Source: Rhodospirillaceae bacterium
GTDB lineage: Bacteria; Pseudomonadota; Alphaproteobacteria; UBA828
Direction of reading: 5' to 3'
Length of the DNA: 35,058 nt
NCBI GenBank assembly: GCA_018666805.1
Contig: JABIXB010000084.1
Location: forward strand, 1 to 35,058
The first letter of the stretch is position 1. Each line of letters starts with the position of its first letter. A program made the translations under genes and the position numbers. Of this stretch, positions 15,624-23,685 are shown in pieces. The notes below the pieces were generated by a model. That model saw nothing but the letters and a program-made list of their open reading frames with translations. It did no database searches and had not been told where the DNA came from.

Positions 15624-16739
15624 ATGGAACGGCTGGTGGACGCCATCCGCGCCGACATCGCCGAGCAGGTTTATGACGGCGCGGAAGTGATTGTCGCGCG
15701 CGGCGGTGAGATGTTGCTGCATAGCGCGCTCGGTTTCGCACACCGCGACTCCGGCCGCGAACTGCAAAAGTCAGACGTCTTCGCCCTTTTCTCTATCAGT
15801 AAATCCATGACCGCCTGCCTTGCCCTGCAACAGGTCGAATGCGGTCATATAAGTCTGAATACAGCCGTGGCCGAAGTCATTCCGGAATTCGCGGCCAAGG
15901 GCAAGGCGGGCATTACCCTGGCGCAGTTACTGTGCCATATGGCGGGCATGCCAGGGACGAACCCCGATGTTGCACTGGAATATCAGGGCGATCTCGAGCA
16001 TGTCATGGCGTCGGTCTGCCAGGAGGCGCCGGTGAGCGTGCCGGGCGAGCGGGTAAGCTACAGCCCGATCATGGCGCATGCGACAATCGGCGAGATTGTG
16101 CGCCGGCTCGAAGGCGGCCAACTGCGCCTCCGCGATATCATGGCTCGCGATATTTTTATCCCACTTGGCATGCGGGATAGCGCGCTCGGCATGCGTGACG
16201 ACCTTGTGGCCCGCGCCGTGCCCGTGGTGACGCGCGACCGCCGCCCGGGCATGTTCGAGCCCGAGAGCGCCGAAGCCCTCGGCGCCCTCCTGCTCGACCC
16301 CATAGCTGATACCGAAATGCCGTCAGGCGGCGTGGTGAGCACGGCGGAAGACGTCTTTAGATTTGCCGAGGCGTTGCGTAGCGGCAGCCAAATTCTCTCG
16401 CCCGCAACTCTGGCGCTCGCCACGCGCATCCACACCGGAAGCAAGCCGAACAATCTTTATGATTTCGCCCGCGATATGCGCGATTGGCCGGAATTCCCAG
16501 CCAATCTGGGTTTCGGCTTTTTCATCCGCGGAACGGGACTGCACCCGACCTATTTCGGAGCGCTTGCCGCGCCCTCGACATTCGGCGCCATGGGCGCGGG
16601 CTCGACGTTGTTCTGGGTCGACCCCGAGCACGAGTTGACCTTCGTCTGCCTGACGGCCGGGTTGATGGAAGAGACCTATAGCTGCGACCGTTTCATGCGC
16701 CTCTCGGATATCGCCATCGCCGCGGCACTAGCCGCCTGA
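15624..16739 (+). CDS. Serine hydrolase, beta-lactamase fold
   Basis: 371-residue protein of the class C beta-lactamase/esterase/DD-peptidase superfamily (COG1680). The nucleophile motif SxxK is Ser57-Ile-Ser-Lys60. The second motif is Tyr146-Ser-Pro (YSP rather than YxN), in the usual PGERVSYSP context. A Gly-rich GAMGAGSTLFWVDPEHEL segment replaces the KTG strand. No signal peptide is evident, so it is likely a cytoplasmic esterase-type enzyme rather than a beta-lactamase. The ATG at 15624 has GAGAGG upstream. It is divergent from ureE and ends 14 bases from the convergent mlaA. Confidence 0.85.
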   Translation: MERLVDAIRADIAEQVYDGAEVIVARGGEMLLHSALGFAHRDSGRELQKSDVFALFSISKSMTACLALQQVECGHISLNTAVAEVIPEFAAKGKAGITLAQLLCHMAGMPGTNPDVALEYQGDLEHVMASVCQEAPVSVPGERVSYSPIMAHATIGEIVRRLEGGQLRLRDIMARDIFIPLGMRDSALGMRDDLVARAVPVVTRDRRPGMFEPESAEALGALLLDPIADTEMPSGGVVSTAEDVFRFAEALRSGSQILSPATLALATRIHTGSKPNNLYDFARDMRDWPEFPANLGFGFFIRGTGLHPTYFGALAAPSTFGAMGAGSTLFWVDPEHELTFVCLTAGLMEETYSCDRFMRLSDIAIAAALAA

Positions 16740-16753
16740 GCGAAAACGCCGCT

Positions 16754-17923
16754 CTATTCAAAATCGTCGAATTCAGTGCCGAGAATATCCTGCTCCGGAT
16801 CAACGCCGCGCCCCAACTCGACCGCGCGATTTTGATAATAGAGACTGCGCAGCGCGGCGTAATAATCGACCGAGGTTTCGCGTACGGCATCGAGTGATTC
16901 CAATAATTCCTCTCGCTGCACCAAGCCCTTGGCACCGGCGATGATTAAATTTTCCTCCGGCTCGAGCAACCAGGTAAGAGGGTTCAGAAGGGTGTCGACC
17001 GCTCGCCCAAACCCATCACGCAAATTGCTCGGCCCGAGCAGTGGCAGCACAAGATAGGGGCCTGGGCCAACGCCATAAGTATGTAGCGTCTGGCCGAAAT
17101 CGGCCTCATGCGGCTCAAGGCCGATTTCTGATGCCACGTCGAACAATCCGGCCAAGCCAATCGTCGAATTGATGAGAAACCGCGCGCTGGTCTCAGCCGC
17201 ATCCTCAAATTCAAATTGCAGCAAATCATTGGCGAACACCACCGGAGCATTGAGATTGGTGAAAAAATTGCTCACCCGCTGTTTGGCGAATGGCGGCACG
17301 TAATTGCCATACACCCAGGCTATGGGGCGGACTAAGATCGTATCCAGCCCGCCATTTACGAAAAAGATGGCGCGGTTAATCCCTTCCAGGGGATCGCTGA
17401 TTTCCTCCGGCCCGAGGCGGTCGGCGCTGATCGCTGTTTTAGGCTTTAAAGCCTGCTCAGCGACCGGTGAGGATTGTTGCGCTTGGATTGTCTTCGTTTC
17501 TACCGGCGGCGCCATTCGTGCCCGCGCCTGAGCGGCCTGAATGGCGGCGAGGAAGCCCGGAAAGGCGGCCGTTGCGTCGGAGACAATTCCCGCCTCGAGG
17601 TGCGGTGCGGCGCGAATCGCCGCCTCGACAATCTCTTCCGCCAAGAGCGGCATCTCGGCGATGGCGCCGATCACCGCCGCGGCCATGGCTCTTTCACCAC
17701 CGCGCCGCGCCGCGCGCGCGGTCAAGCTGGCAAGATCATCCCCAGTTGCCGCACCGGCGCCCGCAACATCTTGGTTGTTCCCGGCAATACGTTCAAATTC
17801 AGCCGTCAAACCCGCCGGTAGCGCCGCGCTGACAACAGACGGCAGAGCAAACGCCGTCACCAGCACAATCGTCAATAACAGAAATAGGCTAGCGCCAAGG
17901 CGGCTGCGGGGGGCGGGCAGCAT
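16754..17923 (-). CDS. mlaA: MlaA (VacJ) family protein with N-terminal extension
   Basis: 389 residues. MlaA is the outer-membrane part of the Mla pathway that removes mislocalised phospholipids from the outer leaflet. The MlaA domain occupies about residues 180-385: EGINRAIFFVNGGLD, NFFTNLNAPVVFANDLLQ, ARFLINSTIGLAGLFDVA, EADFGQTLHTYGVGPGPYLVLPLLGPSN. It starts with a hydrophobic signal segment (about residues 10-34) but no Cys lipobox, unlike the E. coli lipoprotein. About 140 extra residues before the domain are Ala-rich helices (AAAVIGAIAEMPLLAEEIVEAAIRAAP), perhaps an anchor or partner-binding part. It is last in a run with mlaC and a Sel1 protein. Confidence 0.9.
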   Translation of the reverse strand: MLPAPRSRLGASLFLLLTIVLVTAFALPSVVSAALPAGLTAEFERIAGNNQDVAGAGAATGDDLASLTARAARRGGERAMAAAVIGAIAEMPLLAEEIVEAAIRAAPHLEAGIVSDATAAFPGFLAAIQAAQARARMAPPVETKTIQAQQSSPVAEQALKPKTAISADRLGPEEISDPLEGINRAIFFVNGGLDTILVRPIAWVYGNYVPPFAKQRVSNFFTNLNAPVVFANDLLQFEFEDAAETSARFLINSTIGLAGLFDVASEIGLEPHEADFGQTLHTYGVGPGPYLVLPLLGPSNLRDGFGRAVDTLLNPLTWLLEPEENLIIAGAKGLVQREELLESLDAVRETSVDYYAALRSLYYQNRAVELGRGVDPEQDILGTEFDDFE

Positions 17924-17945
17924 GTTCGCTATCAGACCACGAGGA

Positions 17946-18764
17946 TTAGTCGGAGCCGGTTTTCCATTCGGCGATGCGCTCGCGTGCCGCCTCGATATCC
18001 GCCGCGCTCATCTCTTCCGCGAGCTTGGTGCGGCTGGTGAGGGCACGCGGCAAGCCCTGTTCGGCGGCCATGGTCATCCAGAAGAAAGCGGTCACCATAT
18101 CCTGCTCGACGCCTTCTCCCTTGGCATAACGCAGCGCCAAACTGGCCTGCGCCTTGGCATAACCCTGCACGGCAGAGCGGCGGTACCAGTCAACTGCCTT
18201 CTCAAGGCTCGCTTCCGTGCCAATACCGTCGCGGTACATCTTGCCAATATTATATTCGGCCCGCCGATTGCCGTTTATCGCCGCTTTGTGGATCCAGTCA
18301 AAAGCCTGAACCTGATCACGTGGGACGCTAAGCCCATAGCTGAACATTTTTCCCAGCGTATATTGCGACCTCACGAAGCCCTGATGCGCCGCCGCATGCA
18401 GCCAATGGGCGGCGCGCTCCATATTCCGCTCCGCGCCGTCTCCAGAGATAAACGCGTTGGCAAGATTGTGCTGGGCGCGCGCATAGCCGCTCTCGGCCGC
18501 CGCCGCCCATAACTCTACGGCGCGCTGCTGATCGAGGACGACGCCCTTGCCTTCATCATACATGGTGCCAAGGTTAAACAGAGCGCGTGTGTCTCCGGCC
18601 TCGGCCAACGGCTGCCATTCATCCAACGCGGCAGAAAAATCTCCGCGCTGATAGGCTTCCCAACCGGCGTTAAAATCGGCCCGCGCGTCAGGCGCAGAGG
18701 CGGCGAACAGCAGGCATAACAAAGCGGCGAACGCGCCGGACTTGGATAAATTTCTGATCCTCAT
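17946..18764 (-). CDS. Sel1-repeat (TPR-like) protein, exported
   Basis: 272 residues. A signal peptide (LCLLFAASAPDARA, cleaved near residue 29) is followed by about five to six Sel1-like repeats of 36 residues, for example DTRALFNLGTMYDEGKGV, YARAQHNLANAFISGDG and RRAEYNIGKMYRDGIG. Such solenoids act as periplasmic scaffolds for protein interactions. It lies between mlaC and mlaA, with gaps of 16 and 22 bases, which suggests a role in the same envelope-lipid process. That link is inference; no Sel1 protein is part of the E. coli Mla system. Confidence 0.88.
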   Translation of the reverse strand: MRIRNLSKSGAFAALLCLLFAASAPDARADFNAGWEAYQRGDFSAALDEWQPLAEAGDTRALFNLGTMYDEGKGVVLDQQRAVELWAAAAESGYARAQHNLANAFISGDGAERNMERAAHWLHAAAHQGFVRSQYTLGKMFSYGLSVPRDQVQAFDWIHKAAINGNRRAEYNIGKMYRDGIGTEASLEKAVDWYRRSAVQGYAKAQASLALRYAKGEGVEQDMVTAFFWMTMAAEQGLPRALTSRTKLAEEMSAADIEAARERIAEWKTGSD

Positions 18765-18780
18765 GTTTTTGCCTCCGACA

Positions 18781-19407
18781 TTAATCCGCAGACGCGGTGG
18801 CGCTTAATTTATTGGATTGCGCATCAAGAATTTGAATAAGCCCGTCAACGCCATGGCGTTGCACCACCGATTTGAATTCGGCGCGCTGGGTCACCGCCAT
18901 GCTAATACCCTCGACCACGACATCGATGATACGTAGCGCGCCATCTTTGCCGCGCACCCGCCAATAGGTCTCGATCGGCGGCCCGCTCGGCCGGTCAATG
19001 CGGGTATGGACCATCACATCCTTGTCGCCCGACGCCTGCTCCGAGACGACGGTCAACACTTCGCCCGAATAGCCACCCAGCATGGCGGAATATTTGCGCA
19101 CAATAAATTCGCCGAACGCGCGCAGATAATTGATCTGCTGCTCTTTATTCGCACGTTTCCAATGGCGCGCCAGCACAAAGCGGCCGATCAATTTGAGATC
19201 GAAGCCTTCAACCAGAATGTCACGAAACAGCGCTTCGCGCTCCGCCAGGGAGATGCCGTCATCCTGCAGCACGCCGATCGCCTGATCGCCCAATCGCTGG
19301 ACGAAATTCGATGCCTCGCCATTAGCCTGCGCAGGGGCAGCCCAGAGAGCATGCAAGGCAACAATTAGCGCCAGGGAGATACAAATTATGGTGCGGCGAG
19401 AAAACAT
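18781..19407 (-). CDS. mlaC: MlaC / Ttg2D family phospholipid-binding protein
   Basis: 208 residues. A signal peptide (MFSRRTIICISLALIVALHA...AQA) precedes an MlaC domain: FVQRLGDQAIGVLQDDGISLAEREALFRDIL, FDLKLIGRFVLARHW, INYLRAFGEFIVRKYSAMLGGYSGE, then THIDRPSGPPIETYWRVRGKDG-like strands and IIDVVVEGISMAVTQRAEF. MlaC ferries phospholipid between the outer-membrane MlaA complex and the inner-membrane MlaFEDB transporter, which is not in this window. The ATG at 19407 gives a clean signal peptide; longer in-frame starts (19452, 19623) would extend towards or into the upstream gene. Confidence 0.92.
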   Translation of the reverse strand: MFSRRTIICISLALIVALHALWAAPAQANGEASNFVQRLGDQAIGVLQDDGISLAEREALFRDILVEGFDLKLIGRFVLARHWKRANKEQQINYLRAFGEFIVRKYSAMLGGYSGEVLTVVSEQASGDKDVMVHTRIDRPSGPPIETYWRVRGKDGALRIIDVVVEGISMAVTQRAEFKSVVQRHGVDGLIQILDAQSNKLSATASAD

Positions 19408-19495
19408 ACGGCGTGGCTCGATTCCGTGGCTATTGCCGGTTTCAACCTGCATGAAACTTTGCCACGCGCCCGCTTTAGAGGCAAGCAAACTCACC

Positions 19496-20209
19496 TTAAC
19501 TGGCGATATCCACCGCTTCCGCATCCGCTCCCGCCCGGAGCGCCGCCATGACCTTGCTGCATGGCAATACATCGCCCATGGCCTGCAGGAAGGTCGCCAA
19601 TGTTGCCATGTGCTCCTCGTCATTGCGGGCCGCGTTGGCGTCTTCCACCATAATTGTCTTGAAGGCCAGCGCCGCCGATTCCCGCGCGGTGGTTTCGCAA
19701 CATATGTTGGTTACCGTGCCGGCGATCAGCACGCTGTCTATGCCGCGATCGCGCAATGCCACCTCAAGACGGCCCTGGCTGCCGATAAAGGCGCCAAAGC
19801 GGTTTTTTTCGACGACGATGTCGCCGTCACGATAATCCATATCGGAATGGATCGTGTGGCCGGGGGCGCCGGTGCTAAGGGCGTCGCGAAAGCGCGTTCC
19901 GGGCTCGGGGTCCATGACATGATCGAAAAATGTCGGCCAGCGGTCTGATTCGCCCGGGCCATAGGTCGAGACCACCCACACCACAATCCCACCGGTGTCG
20001 CGGACGCATGACGCCAACGCATTGATATTCGGTATTATTTCCCTGGCGACCGGTATTTCAGCGGCGGCGTCGATGGAAACAAACGCCGTTTGCATATCGA
20101 CCACCACCAGCGCCGTGCGCGCGGCTTCTAGCTCATCATACATATGTAATTTAGTCCGACGGCGGGCAATCCTGGCCAAAACCTGCTGTGAAAACTCTAC
20201 TTTATGCAT
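19496..20209 (-). CDS. Isochorismatase-family cysteine hydrolase
   Basis: 237 residues with the Asp-Lys-Cys triad of the family: Asp38 in LVVVDMQTAF, Lys135 in VVEKNRFGAF and Cys170/171 in GTVTNICCETTARESA, with the cis-peptide just before. Members include nicotinamidase, ureidoacrylate and biuret amidohydrolases and isochorismatase. The TN(I/V)CCETTAR form is common in amidohydrolases, but the substrate cannot be fixed. The ATG at 20209 has GGGGGGA at the right distance. It lies 88 bases upstream of mlaC on the same strand, so it may or may not be in that operon. Confidence 0.88.
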   Translation of the reverse strand: MHKVEFSQQVLARIARRRTKLHMYDELEAARTALVVVDMQTAFVSIDAAAEIPVAREIIPNINALASCVRDTGGIVVWVVSTYGPGESDRWPTFFDHVMDPEPGTRFRDALSTGAPGHTIHSDMDYRDGDIVVEKNRFGAFIGSQGRLEVALRDRGIDSVLIAGTVTNICCETTARESAALAFKTIMVEDANAARNDEEHMATLATFLQAMGDVLPCSKVMAALRAGADAEAVDIAS

Positions 20210-20532
20210 AGGTGTCCCCCCCAAAATCAGTCTCTAATATCCAGCGCGCATTTTTCCATTTTGCCGGATCGGTGTCCATGACTGCTAATTTTTTCCACCA
20301 CTCAAAGCTCTCGGCCCGGGGGGGGTGATCCGGAAAAAACACCATTAAATCTGTAACTTTAGTAAAGCCTTAATCGTAAATGGATGTAAATGGGGGCTGA
20401 AGAACCGCTGGATGGGGCAGAAACCACTCAATCGGTTGGCACTGGGGCACTCGTCATTTTAACCAAGACGAGGTGCCGCGAGCCAGTTTGCACGATCGAT
20501 ATTCTGTCACCTGTCAAATATTGGAGCATGTT
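20210..20532. promoter_or_regulatory. Gene-free divergent control region
   Basis: 323 bases between the isochorismatase-like gene (minus) and the DUF2336 gene (plus). It holds a 7-bp inverted repeat CCGGATC (20264-20270)/GATCCGG (20327-20333), a run of eight or more G near 20318-20325, and two direct copies of GTAAATGG exactly 10 bases apart (20376-20383, 20386-20393). A possible hairpin around TCGTC/GACGA lies at 20451-20471. No convincing gene or promoter hexamer pair is seen. It presumably contains both divergent promoters. Confidence 0.45.
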
Positions 20533-21684
20533 ATGCCGGCCACAAATACAGCGCCACAAATCAACCATGATGATCTCACTTTGGAAGAGCTGTTTGCGCT
20601 CGCCCAGGATAAATCCTCGGAGGGCCGCCAGACATTGTTCGAAAACATGCGCGATATGTTTTTGGATAATGGGCGCAGCGTAAGCGACCGCGAACGGGCG
20701 CTGATGAGTGAGATCCTGCGCCGCCTGGTGCATGATGTTGAGAAGAAATTACGCAAGAGCCTGGCCGAGAATTTGTCGAAGCGCTCCGACACGCCACATG
20801 CGCTGATCGTCGAACTCGCCAATGATGAATTTGAGGTCGCCCATCCGATCCTGATCGAAAGCAATGTGCTGCAGGACCAGGATCTGATTGAAACCATCAA
20901 ACACCGCACGATGGAGCATCAACTTGCCATTTCGATGCGCAAAAACTTAAGCGAGGATGTGTCCGAGGCGCTGGTCGAAACCGGCGAGCAGGATGTCATT
21001 GCCAACCTCTTGAACAATCACGGCGCCAAAATTTCGCGCCATGTGATGGATTATCTGGTGAGCGAATCCAAGCGCGTCGATTCCTATCAGAACCCGCTGG
21101 TCCAGCGCCCCGATCTACCGCCGGAGCTGGCCGAGCGCATGTCTTGGTGGGTTTCGGCGGCGCTGCGCGAACACATCTCGAACAAATTCAATCTCGACCT
21201 CGGCGAGTTGGACGACGCGATCGAGACCGTGGCAACGGAGCAATTCGGCGAAAAATCGGAAGATATGCCGCCCGCCTCGAAAGCCGAAGAATTGATCGAG
21301 CGCTTGTCGGATTTGGGTGAGCTCAATCCCGCGTTTCTCATCAAGGCCCTGCGTCAGGGCGAAATTTCCCTGTTCGAAGCGGCCTTCTGTAAGCTGACCG
21401 GGCTTAAACTGAAACTGCTCCGGCGTATCCTGTTTGAGCCGGGCGGCGAAGCGCTTGTCCTGTTGTGCCGGGCAATCGATGTCGGCGCCGATACCTTTGC
21501 CGAATTGTTCGAATTATCGCGCCGCGCCAAGGACCGGGAAGAGGAAATTTCGGCCGACCAAAAAGAGCGCTTATCCAGCCTTTACGACAAAACAAAGCCG
21601 GAAGACGCCAAACGCATTCTCAAGCGCTGGCGCCGAAGCTCGGATTATCTGTTTGCCGTAAAACAAATATCGAAGACCGCCTAA
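20533..21684 (+). CDS. DUF2336 domain-containing protein
   Basis: 383-residue soluble, all-helical protein of the DUF2336 family, found mainly in alphaproteobacteria and of unknown biochemical role. Typical segments are LVHDVEKKLRKSLAENLSKRSDTPHALIVELANDEFEVAHPIL, IKHRTMEHQLAISMR and RHVMDYLVSESKR, arranged like HEAT-type helical repeats. No catalytic motif is visible. The ATG at 20533 has GGAG seven bases upstream. It is followed 16 bases later by a PAS histidine kinase on the same strand, so a signalling role as partner or output of that kinase is plausible but inferred. Confidence 0.88.
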   Translation: MPATNTAPQINHDDLTLEELFALAQDKSSEGRQTLFENMRDMFLDNGRSVSDRERALMSEILRRLVHDVEKKLRKSLAENLSKRSDTPHALIVELANDEFEVAHPILIESNVLQDQDLIETIKHRTMEHQLAISMRKNLSEDVSEALVETGEQDVIANLLNNHGAKISRHVMDYLVSESKRVDSYQNPLVQRPDLPPELAERMSWWVSAALREHISNKFNLDLGELDDAIETVATEQFGEKSEDMPPASKAEELIERLSDLGELNPAFLIKALRQGEISLFEAAFCKLTGLKLKLLRRILFEPGGEALVLLCRAIDVGADTFAELFELSRRAKDREEEISADQKERLSSLYDKTKPEDAKRILKRWRRSSDYLFAVKQISKTA

Positions 21685-21700
21685 GGCGCAAGACAAGCAA

Positions 21701-23641
21701 GTGGTACATCAAGTTTTCTCGCGTCAAGACCTGGAACACCAAGAACCTGCCGCGCAACCAGGCAGCACGCCGCCCCGGTGGCTTGGTGCCCTGGCCGAGA
21801 GCGGCCCCGCTTCGGTCATTCTCGACGGCGCCGGAAAACTGTTATTTGCCAACCCTGCCTATCAGGCGCTGGCCCAGCGTATCGACCCCAATCTGCACGG
21901 CGAAGTCGGCGAGGCGGCGACGATAGCGAGCAAGATTCTGTCGCGTGTCTTGCGTGACGGCGGGCCGGTCGAAGATCGGCAATTGTTCAAAAACCCGCAC
22001 GGCGTTACCGCGCTCCGCAGCCGCTATTGGCTGCTCCCCGGCAGCACTGGCCAAAACCAGGAAATCGCCGGCCTCATATTCGACGAAAGCCCGGAAGTAG
22101 ACGCCATTCGGGCGGAGCGCCAGTCCCGCGCGCGGTTTGATGATATCGCGCGCCTCACATCCGATTGGGTATGGGAAATCGACGAGTCATTTTGTTTCAC
22201 CTATGTGTCGCCGCGCGTCGCCGAGGTGCTGGGAATTCCGGCCCAGCTCGTTCTGAGTCACAATTTATTCGATATGGGTCGATTTGACGGCTTCGAACAG
22301 GCCAACAGAACCGAGCACCCCAATCCGGAATCGAGAGTGCCCTTCTCCAGCGTCCATTATACGATGTTGGCCGCCGATAAGACCCCGCGCCTGTTCGAAT
22401 TAAGCGGCGTGCCTGTATTTGATGAGCAATCAGGCCAGTTTGGCGGCTATCGCGGCACCGCCACCAACATTACCGCCCAGTCGGAAGCGGAGGACCGCGC
22501 GACACGGGCACAGCTCAATTTAATCAGCACCGTCGAATCGATGCCGCAAGGTTTTGTACTCTGCGATTCGGACGATAAAATCCTTCTCTGCAACTCTCAC
22601 TTCGAGGCATTTATCACGCCGGGCGGCGACATGATTTCGCCAGGAGCCGATTATCACGCCTTGATCGAGAAAGCGGCGAAGAGCGATATTTTTGATTTCC
22701 CACCGGACGGCCTCGACGCCTTTGTTGCCGAACGGATCGCCAGCCACAAATTGGCGAAGCATGATTCGGAATACCAATTGGCCGATGGCCGCTGGGTGCA
22801 GTTGTCCTGCGAAATGACCGAGGATGGCGGCGCGATCGAAACCTGGATTGACATCACGCGCATGAAAGAGCGTGAAGCCGAACTGCTCGAAGCCGAGGCC
22901 ATTTCCCGCCACGGCCGCGAACAGGCCGAACATGCGAGCCGGACCAAATCGGAATTCCTCGCCAATATGAGCCACGAGCTGCGCACACCCTTGAACGCCA
23001 TCATCGGATTTTCGGAAATCATCAAAGACGAAGTGCTCGGGCCGCTCGGCAACGAACAATATAATAATTACGCTGCCGATATTCACGACAGCGGCCTCCA
23101 TTTGCTCGGCCTGATCAACGATATTCTCGACTTCTCCAAGGCCGAGGCCGGTAAAATCACGCTGGTTGACCAGCCGATGGATTTGGCCGCCGCCGTCGAG
23201 GGCTGCGCGCGCCTATTGGCGCCGCGCGTCGCCGGCACCGAAATCACGATCGAAACCAATATTCAGGCCGACTTTCCGCGTGTGCGGGGCGATCTGACCA
23301 GGATCAAGCAAATCATCCTCAACCTGCTGTCGAATGGCGTGAAATTCACCGAGCAGGGTTCGGTCACCGTATCCGCCGAATTCGATTTTAAGGCCGGCAT
23401 CACCGTGCGCGTGTGCGACACCGGAATCGGCATCGCCGAAGAGGATATCGATCAGGCATTTTCCCTGTTCGGCCAGGTCGACAGCGCGCTGAGCCGAAAA
23501 TTCGAAGGCACCGGGCTCGGCCTGCCGCTATCGCGCTCGATGGCGCAATTGCATGGCGGCGATTTGGTTCTCGAGAGCGAGGTCGGCAAAGGCACCTGTG
23601 CCATCATCACCCTCCCGGCGGAACGCCTCATCCAGCCCTGA
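21701..23641 (+). CDS. PAS-domain sensor histidine kinase, cytoplasmic
   Basis: 646 residues, GTG start at 21701. No membrane segment is visible, so it senses an internal signal. Three PAS-like domains precede the kinase core: about residues 30-125 (SVILDGAGKLLFANPAYQAL), 145-265 (DWVWEIDESFCFTYVSPRVAEVLG) and 275-390 (GFVLCDSDDKILLCNSHFEAF). The dimerisation helix has the H-box NMSHELRTPLN with His425. The ATPase part has the N-box around Asn541, DTGIGI near 573 and GTGLGLPLS near 606. All catalytic motifs look intact. No receiver domain or adjacent response regulator is present, so its partner lies elsewhere. It follows the DUF2336 gene by 16 bases. Confidence 0.93.
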   Translation: MVHQVFSRQDLEHQEPAAQPGSTPPRWLGALAESGPASVILDGAGKLLFANPAYQALAQRIDPNLHGEVGEAATIASKILSRVLRDGGPVEDRQLFKNPHGVTALRSRYWLLPGSTGQNQEIAGLIFDESPEVDAIRAERQSRARFDDIARLTSDWVWEIDESFCFTYVSPRVAEVLGIPAQLVLSHNLFDMGRFDGFEQANRTEHPNPESRVPFSSVHYTMLAADKTPRLFELSGVPVFDEQSGQFGGYRGTATNITAQSEAEDRATRAQLNLISTVESMPQGFVLCDSDDKILLCNSHFEAFITPGGDMISPGADYHALIEKAAKSDIFDFPPDGLDAFVAERIASHKLAKHDSEYQLADGRWVQLSCEMTEDGGAIETWIDITRMKEREAELLEAEAISRHGREQAEHASRTKSEFLANMSHELRTPLNAIIGFSEIIKDEVLGPLGNEQYNNYAADIHDSGLHLLGLINDILDFSKAEAGKITLVDQPMDLAAAVEGCARLLAPRVAGTEITIETNIQADFPRVRGDLTRIKQIILNLLSNGVKFTEQGSVTVSAEFDFKAGITVRVCDTGIGIAEEDIDQAFSLFGQVDSALSRKFEGTGLGLPLSRSMAQLHGGDLVLESEVGKGTCAIITLPAERLIQP

Positions 23642-23685
23642 CGGCGCTCATATTCTTCTTATCGGCGCTCACCTCCCGGTGTTCT

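Noticed and set aside
20444-20462. Sigma-54 promoter (TTGGCAC) ahead of the DUF2336 gene
   Set aside because: The -24-like TTGGCAC is present, but no TTGC-type -12 element lies at the required distance.
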